Under the pieces are notes generated by a model. That model had not been told where the DNA came from. It saw only the letters and a list, made by a program, of their open reading frames with translations, and did not search any database. From CAZYVD01 sp964651045 (lineage in GTDB: Bacteria; Zhuqueibacterota; QNDG01; DSAB01), in contig CAZYVD010000083.1 of NCBI GenBank assembly GCA_964651045.1, positions 1-8,392 of the forward strand: a stretch of 8,392 bases of DNA. The letters are read 5' to 3'. The position numbers and the translations under genes are program-made. Positions 1 to 7,625 of this stretch are shown piece by piece. Positions within the stretch are counted from its first letter, which is position 1, and each line of letters begins with the position of its first letter.

Positions 1-87
1 ATTTTATTATCTTAATTTGTTATTCTTATTTCTATGATTAAAAACAGCCAAAAAAAGAGTCCATTTAATAATTAATGAGGGTTTGAT

Positions 88-1053
88 ATGATTGAACTAC
101 AAAATGTCAGTAAGTACTACGGTACAGTCTGTGCCCTTGATGATGTTTCGTTCTCTATAAAGAAGGGCGAAATAATCGGTTTAGTTGGCCCAAATGGAGC
201 CGGCAAGACGACTGCGATGAAGATCATTACAACCTATACAGCCCCGACCAGAGGAAAAGCAAGTGTGGGCGGATATGATGTTATCGAAAATCCTCTGGAG
301 GTGCGAAGATTAATAGGTTATCTTCCTGAAACAGTCCCTCTATATGACGACATGCTCGTATCCGAATATTTAGAATTCATGGGCCAGATAAGGCATCTAA
401 ATGGTACTCTTAAAAAACGACTCGATTGGGTAGTTGAGGCGTGTGGACTGGAATCTGTATTAAAAAGAAAGATAGGTGTTCTGTCAAAGGGATATCGTCA
501 AAGAACATGCCTTGCACAGGCTATGATCCACGATCCCGATGTACTCATTCTCGATGAACCAACCTCAGGCCTTGACCCCATTCAAATCATCGGCATAAGA
601 GAATTGATCAAACAGCTTGCAAAGGATAAGACAATAATACTAAGCACTCATATACTGCCAGAGGTATCTACAGTATCGGATCGAATTCTGGTCATAAGCA
701 GAGGAAGAGTGGTTGCAGACGGCAGCTTCGATGATCTAATCTCCAAGGTAACAAAACGAGGCTCAATATACATAGCGGTCAAAACAGGAAAGAAGGATTT
801 TCAGGCTGCTATGAAATCTATTACAGAAATAGATGAATTAAGCTTTGACGGGACGGTTCCAAGAAATATTGTAGGGTGTCACATCTACTACAATCCTGCA
901 AAAATAGATATGGTTGCAGAGCTAAATAAAATCATAAGAGAAAGAAAGTGGGACATCCTCGATTTTCGTAGAGAAAGACTCTCTCTTGAGGAGTCTTTTA
1001 TAAGACTTACTCAAAGCAGCGATTTAAAAAACGGTTCATCAAATAATCGTTGA
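88..1053 (+). CDS. GldA-like ABC transporter ATP-binding protein (ABC-2 type)
   Basis: This is the cytoplasmic ATPase of an ABC-2 type transporter; it binds and hydrolyses ATP to drive the permease encoded next to it. Visible motifs are Walker A GPNGAGKT (residues 34-41), signature LSKGYRQR (132-139), Walker B VLILDEPTSGLDP (152-164) and the switch histidine H188. The Q-loop position carries glutamate (GYLPE, E81), as is usual in the GldA/NosF-like branch. Residues from about 220 form a C-terminal extension ending in SLEESFIRLT, which resembles the DUF4162 tail of this subfamily. The length of 321 aa is normal. The start is supported by GAGGG at 77-81, 6 nt before the ATG. It is the first gene of a four-gene operon. 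In the 87 bases before it, TATGAT at 33-38 could be a -10 box, but no convincing -35 box accompanies it. The family call is firm; the substrate is unknown. Confidence 0.95.
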   Translation: MIELQNVSKYYGTVCALDDVSFSIKKGEIIGLVGPNGAGKTTAMKIITTYTAPTRGKASVGGYDVIENPLEVRRLIGYLPETVPLYDDMLVSEYLEFMGQIRHLNGTLKKRLDWVVEACGLESVLKRKIGVLSKGYRQRTCLAQAMIHDPDVLILDEPTSGLDPIQIIGIRELIKQLAKDKTIILSTHILPEVSTVSDRILVISRGRVVADGSFDDLISKVTKRGSIYIAVKTGKKDFQAAMKSITEIDELSFDGTVPRNIVGCHIYYNPAKIDMVAELNKIIRERKWDILDFRRERLSLEESFIRLTQSSDLKNGSSNNR

Positions 1054-1078
1054 TGAAATAGACACCAGGAGGACATTA

Positions 1079-1807
1079 ATGAAAGACATATCCATAGTAT
1101 TTAAAAGAGAATTTAGGACCTACTTCTACTCACCAATTGCATATGTATTCAGCATCATATTCATTGTATTGAACACAAGCCTCTATATGTTTCATTTTTT
1201 CTTCATAGGAAACTGCGATATGCGATCATTTTTCTCCTCTCTACCCCTGGTACTCGGACTAATCTTTATTCCCGCAATATCGATGAGACTGTGGTCAGAG
1301 GAGAAAAAGCTGGGAACAATCGAGTTGCTACTTACAATGCCGGTCAGGACAGAATATATTGTTCTCGGAAAATTCCTGGCCAGCTTTGCCTTTTATCTGA
1401 TAGCCCTTGCCGGCACTCTGACGATTCCAGTAGCCCTTTTAATCTTGGGCAAACCAGATTTTGGCCCGATAATAGGTGGATATTTCGGCGCCGCTCTTTT
1501 AGGAGGCTTCTTTCTTTCAATAGGAATATTCATATCCAGCTTCTTTTCCGATCAGATCATATCTCTAATAATCACGAGTCTTGTATGCGGTTTTCTTGTA
1601 CTGATAGGCTGGCAGTATGTGCCAATGGTTATAGATGGATGGATCCCCGGACTGGGTGAATTTCTATATAAATATATCGGCGTGACCCGTCATTTCAACG
1701 ATATAGAAAGGGGCGTCATAAACATACAGAGCATAATCTACTTTCTTTCTTTTACCATGTTATTCCTCTATCTAAATGCCAAAGTATTAGAAAGGAGAAA
1801 GTATTAA
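1079..1807 (+). CDS. GldF-like ABC-2 type permease subunit
   Basis: This is an integral inner-membrane subunit that should form the transmembrane part of the ABC transporter with the upstream ATPase. About six hydrophobic segments are visible, near residues 19-43, 53-70, 98-123, 131-155, 158-179 and 216-233. Between the second and third lies the cytoplasmic-loop motif SEEKKLGTIELLLTMPV (73-89), which is typical of GldF and related ABC-2 permeases. The C-terminal stretch with TRHF, an ERGV turn and the last helix also fits GldF. The length of 242 aa matches the family. AGGAGG at 1067-1072, 6 nt before the ATG, fixes the start. It begins 25 nt after the ATPase gene and ends 2 nt before the GldG-like gene, so the three are almost certainly co-transcribed. 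GldF is known from Bacteroidota gliding motility, but homologues occur in many non-gliding bacteria, so motility is not implied. Confidence 0.93.
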   Translation: MKDISIVFKREFRTYFYSPIAYVFSIIFIVLNTSLYMFHFFFIGNCDMRSFFSSLPLVLGLIFIPAISMRLWSEEKKLGTIELLLTMPVRTEYIVLGKFLASFAFYLIALAGTLTIPVALLILGKPDFGPIIGGYFGAALLGGFFLSIGIFISSFFSDQIISLIITSLVCGFLVLIGWQYVPMVIDGWIPGLGEFLYKYIGVTRHFNDIERGVINIQSIIYFLSFTMLFLYLNAKVLERRKY

Positions 1808-1809
1808 CC

Positions 1810-3603
1810 ATGAAAGATCAAAATAAAATCTTTATCAGAAACTTTATTATTGGTGCATTACTGCTTGCCGGCATAGTCACTATGCTAAACATTATATTTG
1901 ACAACATAAACATAGGACGAATAGACCTTACTGCAAACAATGTATACACTCTCTCGCCGGCAGTGGAGAAAATCTTATCCAAGCTCGAGGCACCAATTGA
2001 GGCGACATATTATGTCTCCTCCTCAGAGAAGATGCCGACAAAGTGGAAGAATCTCCAACGAGATGTAATAGACAAGCTCAAGGATATAAAACGGTTTTCC
2101 AGGGGAATGTTCGATTATAAGGTGTTCGACCCATCAAAAGAGGAGGAGAAGGAGGCCTATCTCGAACAGAAGAGGCAGCAAGAACAAAACAAGGATATTA
2201 TTGAGAAAAAACGGAAGAAAATAACCAGAAAAAAGATTGCGGAACGGCTTGCAGAAAAGGGAGTCATACCATTCGGAGTCCAGAGTACTTCGAGAGATGA
2301 ATTTGCCGTTAAACGTGTATATTCATCTATCGTGCTCTCCTACTTGGATAGAAAAGAGGAAGTCATAGAGGAGGTAAGACCCGAGACTTTTGGAAGCTTA
2401 GAATATGAAATCATGTCTCGGATCTATAAGCTCGTCTCAAATCATAAGCCCAGAATAGGGTTCTACCCAGGAGTTCCAGAAATACCACCGCAGATGATGC
2501 AGTATTACAGACAATCTCCACCAGACATGTATGAATATACTGTACAACTTCTCGAACAGTCCGGCTACAATGTGAAACGCTCAAACATCACAAAGGATGA
2601 TCCGATACCAGACGATATCGAGACAATGATTCTAATGCTCGACCAGCCTCTTAACGAGAGACAGATGTACGAAATAGATAAACTGGTCCATAAAGGTGTA
2701 CGCCTAATCATGTGCGGACAGCAATTCAACTACTCAATCACGCAGTCGAGAACAAGACCTGGTGAGTTTGATCTGAGATGCATGCCCACTGGATTGAATA
2801 TAAATTCACTGACAAGGGAGTGGGGTTTCGAATTCGGCACAGAAGTTTTTATGGATAGAAATTCTGCATATATCCAGGTTCCTGTAAATCAAATCAGAAG
2901 TTTTGGTGCTTTCCGAATACAGCAGCAGAGACTTGAACCAGTAACTAAGCCAGTAATAATTAGAGTGAATCCAGAGAATATAAACAGCAACATATCCATA
3001 TCGAACAAGATTTCCACACTATTCTACATGTATGGGGGAAGATTAATAGTCCACGACGACATCCTTAAAGAACAGAACCTTAAACATACTGTTCTCTTTA
3101 CATCGAGCAATCAAAGCTGGACCATGACAGGAAGAATGTATGGTATTTTAGACACATCACCTCCAGGGCCTGAAGATATACTGCGACATCAACCGCTTGG
3201 AATACTCCTAGAGGGAAAATTTAAATCCAAATACAAGGGCAAAACCGTTCCAAAGTGGGAAACCGCTCCTGCTGACAGCACAAAAGAAGAGGAAGAGGAA
3301 CAATCAGAAATCACTGGTGAGGCAGAAGAAAATAAGATCATTGCAATAGGATGCAGCAACATGTTTAAATCCAACATACTCCAATCTGTGGAGGATCATA
3401 AAAATTTCTTGAGAAATTGTGTGGATGCTCTCACCCTTGGTGACGATCTGATCAAAATAAGATCAAAAAACATCATGACCAGAAGAATAAGAACCACAAG
3501 CAGCATTGGAAAGGCACTGACAAAGATTTTCGTAGTGTGGTTTTCTCCTGTTGTTTTCGTTATTGCAGGATTCTACATCACAATCAGAAGAAGAAAAAAG
3601 TAG
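1810..3603 (+). CDS. GldG-like ABC transporter auxiliary protein
   Basis: This is the membrane-anchored auxiliary subunit of the GldF/GldG type (ABC_transp_aux family, PF09822). One hydrophobic helix near the N-terminus (about residues 12-30) and one near the C-terminus (about 573-591, followed by RRRKK) probably tether a large extracytoplasmic domain. The family hallmark RIDLT (37-41) followed by YTLS (46-49) is present, and a second conserved region begins near PRIGFYPG (214-221). Two parts stand out: a very charged helical stretch at about 107-151, with many K, R, E and Q, and an acidic linker around K492-Q498 between the soluble domain and the final helix. The ATG lies 2 nt after the permease stop, and its AAAGGAG (1791-1797) sits inside the permease gene, which suggests translational coupling. 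The spacing of 12 nt is rather long. The molecular role of GldG-type subunits is not well established, so family assignment is strong but function is not. Confidence 0.9.
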   Translation: MKDQNKIFIRNFIIGALLLAGIVTMLNIIFDNINIGRIDLTANNVYTLSPAVEKILSKLEAPIEATYYVSSSEKMPTKWKNLQRDVIDKLKDIKRFSRGMFDYKVFDPSKEEEKEAYLEQKRQQEQNKDIIEKKRKKITRKKIAERLAEKGVIPFGVQSTSRDEFAVKRVYSSIVLSYLDRKEEVIEEVRPETFGSLEYEIMSRIYKLVSNHKPRIGFYPGVPEIPPQMMQYYRQSPPDMYEYTVQLLEQSGYNVKRSNITKDDPIPDDIETMILMLDQPLNERQMYEIDKLVHKGVRLIMCGQQFNYSITQSRTRPGEFDLRCMPTGLNINSLTREWGFEFGTEVFMDRNSAYIQVPVNQIRSFGAFRIQQQRLEPVTKPVIIRVNPENINSNISISNKISTLFYMYGGRLIVHDDILKEQNLKHTVLFTSSNQSWTMTGRMYGILDTSPPGPEDILRHQPLGILLEGKFKSKYKGKTVPKWETAPADSTKEEEEEQSEITGEAEENKIIAIGCSNMFKSNILQSVEDHKNFLRNCVDALTLGDDLIKIRSKNIMTRRIRTTSSIGKALTKIFVVWFSPVVFVIAGFYITIRRRKK

Positions 3604-3632
3604 CATAACATTAATCAGATGAGGTGTTACTT

Positions 3633-4721
3633 ATGGAAGAAAAATATTTAAAAATATTTGGAGTCATTTTCATCTGTCTTCTAGTAATCTGTATTGTTAC
3701 AAAACCCCGAAACAAGAGTGTAAACATTGATGAACTGGTGCAAAACATTGTCATTGGTGTTAGTAAAGAAGACATAAAGAAGATAGAGGTCTATAAACAA
3801 ACATCAGAAGAAAACCCGGCACGAATGGTATTTGTTAAGGATAACGACCAGTGGCATATAAGAAGTTACTACAACTGCAAAGCAAGAAACAGCACAATGG
3901 AGGATCTGATAGATGATGTGCTCGAAATGACAGGAAAGGTTCGTTCATCAGATCCAAAACATTTTGATCAGTACAAAATATCCGATGTAGACGGCATCCA
4001 TCTATTACTCAAAGACGAAGCAGACAAGACTCTTGTCAACCTAATAATCGGCAAGAGAGCCGAAGAGTACAACTCGGGCTTTGTTCGCTTTGCAGATAAG
4101 GACAAGGTCTATTTCACAGATAAAAATCTACTCTCAAGTCTTAAAATCTATGGAGATATAGATACACTCACGGTATTCAAACAAAAAAGCTTTGCAGACC
4201 TGAATGCAGTAGATGAGGATAAAGATAAATTAGAAAACATTGCACTAATAGCAGGAAGTAAAAAACTCATTCTGAAAAAGATTGAAAAACAGATAAAGGT
4301 TGCAAGCAGCGACTCAACAAAAAAAGATTCTACAGAAACCAAAAAGGTGAAGGAGTGGGTACTCTTAAAGGGAAAGAACAGAGAGATTCAACTCGACCAA
4401 AAAGAAGTAGAAAAATTCCTGCAGGATGTGACAAACATCTATGCACAGGAAGTAGTCGACAGAATAGGCCAGAGTCTTTCTGACATAGGCAAGGAAAAAA
4501 GATATGGATTCGATCGACCAACCCACTACATTGTTTTAAAAGAACCCGATAAGAGGCAAAAGAACATCATATTTGGAAAGCAGTATGAAAAAGATAAGGG
4601 TTATTATCTATTTGTTCAATACGACAGACTTGTTTATAAGGTCAGCAAATACAATTATGACAAGATATTTAAATGGATTGATGAGTTGCCAAAGAAAAAA
4701 AAGAAGGCTAAAACCAAGTAA
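3633..4721 (+). CDS. Membrane-anchored DUF4340 protein
   Basis: This is a DUF4340-family protein of 362 aa, often encoded directly after GldF/GldG-like genes. One N-terminal hydrophobic segment (about residues 7-23), preceded by few charges and followed by KPRNK, suggests an inner-membrane anchor with the bulk outside the cytoplasm. The rest appears to be two copies of one fold. The first runs from W74 through IIGKRAEEYNSGF (138-150) and DKVYF (157-161). The second runs from W242 through IIFGKQYEKDKGYY (312-325) and RLVYKV (332-337). A polar linker (about 222-240) separates them, and the C-terminus is lysine-rich (KKKKKAK). I chose the ATG at 3633 because GAGG at 3621-3624 sits 8 nt before it; a GTG at 3624, which would add three residues, overlaps that ribosome binding site. 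It is the last gene of the operon, 31 nt before a strong terminator. It probably works with the ABC complex, but its activity is unknown. Confidence 0.88.
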   Translation: MEEKYLKIFGVIFICLLVICIVTKPRNKSVNIDELVQNIVIGVSKEDIKKIEVYKQTSEENPARMVFVKDNDQWHIRSYYNCKARNSTMEDLIDDVLEMTGKVRSSDPKHFDQYKISDVDGIHLLLKDEADKTLVNLIIGKRAEEYNSGFVRFADKDKVYFTDKNLLSSLKIYGDIDTLTVFKQKSFADLNAVDEDKDKLENIALIAGSKKLILKKIEKQIKVASSDSTKKDSTETKKVKEWVLLKGKNREIQLDQKEVEKFLQDVTNIYAQEVVDRIGQSLSDIGKEKRYGFDRPTHYIVLKEPDKRQKNIIFGKQYEKDKGYYLFVQYDRLVYKVSKYNYDKIFKWIDELPKKKKKAKTK

Positions 4722-4752
4722 CAGCTTACCACGACCCTGAAGAATCGAAATG

Positions 4753-4785
4753 AATGCCTTTCTGATTTATCAGAAAGGCATTTTT
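4753..4785 (+). terminator. Intrinsic terminator of the ABC/DUF4340 operon
   Basis: AATGCCTTTCTGAT at 4753-4766 is exactly complementary to ATCAGAAAGGCATT at 4769-4782. Allowing for a 4-nt loop (4766-4769), this gives a 13-bp perfect stem, whose last pairs run into the T tract at 4781-4785. It lies 31 nt after the stop of the DUF4340 gene and ends the four-gene operon. Confidence 0.92.
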
Positions 4786-4923
4786 ATTTATCTTGTAACC
4801 TTATTGCCTTTTGGAATGTCTAATAATACGAACCTTGAAACTATCTAGTACGAATTGCGTAAACTGCTTAAAAGATAATGGGTTATGAATCAATATATTT
4901 ATATTTAATGAAAGGATAGCGGT
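4786..4923 (+). other. Leader region of the DUF5916 gene, no firm promoter seen
   Basis: This AT-rich intergenic stretch separates the terminator from the DUF5916 gene and must hold its promoter if that gene is transcribed independently. Possible elements are TTGAAA (4835-4840), TTGCGT (4855-4860), GATAAT (4874-4879) and TATATT (4894-4899), but none form a pair with 16-18 nt spacing. AAAGGA at 4911-4916, 7 nt before the ATG, is a clear ribosome binding site. No small ORF or RNA gene is evident. Confidence 0.45.
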
Positions 4924-7557
4924 ATGAAAATAACACGTATGCGATTTTTATTACTTTTACTATTTATGACCTCAGCACTAGTTTATGCCGATGAGAAAAA
5001 GATATACAAAACAAAACGTGCAAACCCTCACCCACCGGTAATAGATGGAAAGCTAACCGATCCTGTATGGGAAAGTGTTCCGTGGGCAGGTGATTTTATT
5101 CAAAGGCAGCCCTTTGACGGAAAACCTGCAACTCAAAAGACGGCTTTTAAAATTCTATATGATAACAAGAATATATATGTAGGTATACGGGCATATGATA
5201 CAGAACCAGACAAGATAGCAAAACGAATGGCCCGTAGAGACCAGATAGATGGAGATCTTGTTGGTATACAGCTCGATACATACTATGATCACAGAACAGC
5301 ATTCACATTTCTCGTTAATGCGGCAGGAGTCAAGATTGATGGAATATATATAAATGATGGAGAATATGAGGACTGGACCCTCGACCCAGTCTGGTATGTA
5401 AAGACCTCGTGCGACGAAAAAGGATGGACTGCAGAGATGCGCATACCGCTAAGCCAGCTTCGTTTTGGGAAAAAGGAAACCCACGTATGGGGTCTGGAAG
5501 TGGCAAGGCTGCTTTATCGCAAAGAAGAAATCTCATTCTGGCAGCCTATTGCTCAGGATGCCCCAGGTTTTGTGCATCTATTTGGTGAACTCCATGGAAT
5601 CGAAGGGATAAAACCGCCAAGGCATATAGAACTGCTTCCATATTCTGTAGGAAAGACAGAAAGTATGAAAAAACAGCCTGGCAATCCTTTTGTTCCTGGA
5701 AGAGTATGGAACGGAAGCCTTGGATTAGATGGAAAGATCGGTGTCACAAGCAACCTAACCCTGGACTTTACTGTTAATCCTGACTTCGGACAGGTTGAGG
5801 CAGATCCATCTGTTGTAAATTTAACAGCATTTGAGACCTTCTATAAAGAAAAACGACCATTCTTCATAGAAGGAAAAAATATACTGGACTATAGAATAAT
5901 GATGGGAGATGGAGATATAGCAAATGATAATCTTTTTTATTCCCGTCGTATAGGTAAACCTGCAAGTTATTATCCCAGCACAGGACCAGACGAATATGTA
6001 AAGATGCCTGAAAACTCCTCAATTCTAACGGCATTGAAACTGACTGGAAAGACAAAGTCAGGATTTTCCATTGGAATAATGGATGCAGTTACAGCAAGAG
6101 AACAGGCAATAATCGACAATGATGGCAAGAGACGATATGTAACAGTGGAACCAATGACAAATTACTTCCTTGGCAGACTCCAAAAGGATTTCAGAAGGGG
6201 TGCAACCACGGTTGGATTTATAGTAACAAACACATACAGGGATATTAAAGACGATAATCTGAATTTTCTAAACAGAAATGCAGTAACCGGAGGATTCGAT
6301 TTTAACCATGAGTGGAATAATAGAAGCTTCTTTTTTTCTATTAAGACGGTATTCAGCTATATACAGGGTAGCAAAGATGCAATCCTTCTCCAGCAGCTCT
6401 CGTCACGACGCTACTATCAGCGGCCAGATGCAAATCATGTCTCTGTCGACTCGAGCCTTACATCGTTGTCTGGCCATGGAGGCAGTATTTTTATAGGCAA
6501 GACAGGTAAGGGTCATTTCAATTACGTCTTTGGAGGAACTTGGCGATCACCCGGTCTTGAGCTGAACGACATGGGATATTTAAGGGAATCTGACATGATA
6601 ATTCAGTTTCAATCCCTGAGCTATAGATGGTGGGAGCCCTTTGCTATATTCAGAAGCTTCAACGCCAACATCAACCAATGGAGTGTATGGGATTTTGGAT
6701 TGACCCATACAGGGGATGGCGGAAATATTAATTTTAATCTTCAGTTTAAAAACTACTGGTTTTTTGGTATGGGTGTTGGGATAAACTCTCAGACATTATC
6801 AACAACTGCTCTTCGCGGAGGCCCGGCACTTCTTCTACCTTCGAGCTGGAATGCATGGGTAAATTTAAGATCCGATCCGAAAAAATTGCTGCAATTTACC
6901 ATTAATGGATCTGAAAACATTCTTATGGATGACTATTCAAAATCCTATTCCATTCGTCCTGGAATCACATGGCGGCCGAGCAACAGAATCTTAATGTCGT
7001 TTAATCCGTTTTACTCAATAAATAAAATGAATCTTCAATATGTAGAAACATTAAGCTATGATGATGATAAAAGATATATCTTTGCAAGCATCAAACAAAA
7101 CACTCTTGGAGTTGTTTTAAGACTCAATCTCAGTATAACACCGAACCTTACAATTCAATACTACGGCCAGCCATTCGTCTCTGGTGTTGACTACTCTACA
7201 ATGAAATATATAACAAATCCAAAGGCTAAAAAATACAGCGACAGATTCCATACATATACAGATGATGAAATATCCTATAATTCAGGCGGTGGATACTATG
7301 AAATCGATGAGAATAGAGACGGCACAGTCGATTATTACATCTCCAATCCTGATTTCAATTTCCGGGAATTCAATTCAAATCTCGTTATAAGATGGGAATA
7401 TATACCTGGATCGACAATATATTTTGTATGGTCCCAAGGAAGAACAGGATATGCAGGCACTGGTGAGTTTTCATTCACAAATGACGTAACAGATCTATTC
7501 CGCATCTACCCGCACGATGTGTTTCTTATAAAAATAAACAAGTGGTTTTCGCTGTAA
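4924..7557 (+). CDS. DUF5916 outer-membrane protein with CBM9-like N-terminal domain
   Basis: This is a large exported protein predicted to sit in the outer membrane. Residues 1-22 are a signal peptide: a basic start, a leucine-rich core and probable cleavage after VYA. Residues about 35-230 match the family-9 carbohydrate-binding-like fold (VIDGKLTDPVWE at 39-50, then TAFKILYDNKNIYVGIRAYD). From about 235 onward comes the DUF5916 region, with alternating aromatic and polar strands that fit a beta-barrel. Its hallmark motifs are NPDFGQVEADPSV (285-297) and FETFYKEKRPFFIEG (303-317). Near the C-terminus, NPDFNFREFNSNLVIRWEY and then FVWSQ are also typical. A calcium-loop-like DENRDGTVD lies at 795-803. 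The protein ends in KWFSL, with an aromatic residue near the end as in many barrels. The length of 877 aa is usual. AAAGGA at 4911-4916 supports the start. DUF5916 proteins have no established substrate; glycan binding or uptake is only inferred from the CBM9-like domain. It stands alone after a terminator, so a link with the ABC operon is unproven. Confidence 0.9.
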   Translation: MKITRMRFLLLLLFMTSALVYADEKKIYKTKRANPHPPVIDGKLTDPVWESVPWAGDFIQRQPFDGKPATQKTAFKILYDNKNIYVGIRAYDTEPDKIAKRMARRDQIDGDLVGIQLDTYYDHRTAFTFLVNAAGVKIDGIYINDGEYEDWTLDPVWYVKTSCDEKGWTAEMRIPLSQLRFGKKETHVWGLEVARLLYRKEEISFWQPIAQDAPGFVHLFGELHGIEGIKPPRHIELLPYSVGKTESMKKQPGNPFVPGRVWNGSLGLDGKIGVTSNLTLDFTVNPDFGQVEADPSVVNLTAFETFYKEKRPFFIEGKNILDYRIMMGDGDIANDNLFYSRRIGKPASYYPSTGPDEYVKMPENSSILTALKLTGKTKSGFSIGIMDAVTAREQAIIDNDGKRRYVTVEPMTNYFLGRLQKDFRRGATTVGFIVTNTYRDIKDDNLNFLNRNAVTGGFDFNHEWNNRSFFFSIKTVFSYIQGSKDAILLQQLSSRRYYQRPDANHVSVDSSLTSLSGHGGSIFIGKTGKGHFNYVFGGTWRSPGLELNDMGYLRESDMIIQFQSLSYRWWEPFAIFRSFNANINQWSVWDFGLTHTGDGGNINFNLQFKNYWFFGMGVGINSQTLSTTALRGGPALLLPSSWNAWVNLRSDPKKLLQFTINGSENILMDDYSKSYSIRPGITWRPSNRILMSFNPFYSINKMNLQYVETLSYDDDKRYIFASIKQNTLGVVLRLNLSITPNLTIQYYGQPFVSGVDYSTMKYITNPKAKKYSDRFHTYTDDEISYNSGGGYYEIDENRDGTVDYYISNPDFNFREFNSNLVIRWEYIPGSTIYFVWSQGRTGYAGTGEFSFTNDVTDLFRIYPHDVFLIKINKWFSL

Positions 7558-7577
7558 CTCAAACACAGAGATTAAAT

Positions 7578-7613
7578 TAATTTCAGCAGGGGAACTCTCC
7601 CCTGCTGAAATTA
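7578..7613. terminator. Bidirectional terminator hairpin between convergent genes
   Basis: A perfect 16-bp stem is visible: AATTTCAGCAGGGGA (7579-7593) pairs with TCCCCTGCTGAAATT (7598-7612), plus the pair 7578/7613, around the loop ACTC. It lies 20 nt after the DUF5916 stop and 12 nt beyond the 3' end of the minus-strand gene, so it can serve both. The flanks are AT-rich rather than clean T runs (TTATATATAT on the plus side, AATTAATTTAAT on the minus side), so termination efficiency is uncertain, but position and stem strength favour this role. Confidence 0.78.
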
Positions 7614-7625
7614 TATATATGGTTA

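Noticed and set aside
1291..1659. Plus-strand open frame of 122 codons inside the permease gene
   Set aside because: It lies wholly within the permease in another frame, has no ribosome binding site, and its composition (rich in R, S, C and W) resembles a shadow frame.
3189..3377. Minus-strand frame opposite the acidic linker of the GldG-like gene
   Set aside because: Its serine-rich text is simply the complement of the GAA/GAG run; there is no independent evidence of a gene.
4148..4521. Two minus-strand frames opposite the DUF4340 gene
   Set aside because: They have no start signals or recognisable domains, and they overlap a well-supported gene.
88..4721. Assigning a gliding motility role to the ABC operon
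   Set aside because: GldA/F/G-like transporters are widespread in non-gliding bacteria, and no other gliding or type IX secretion gene is present in the window.
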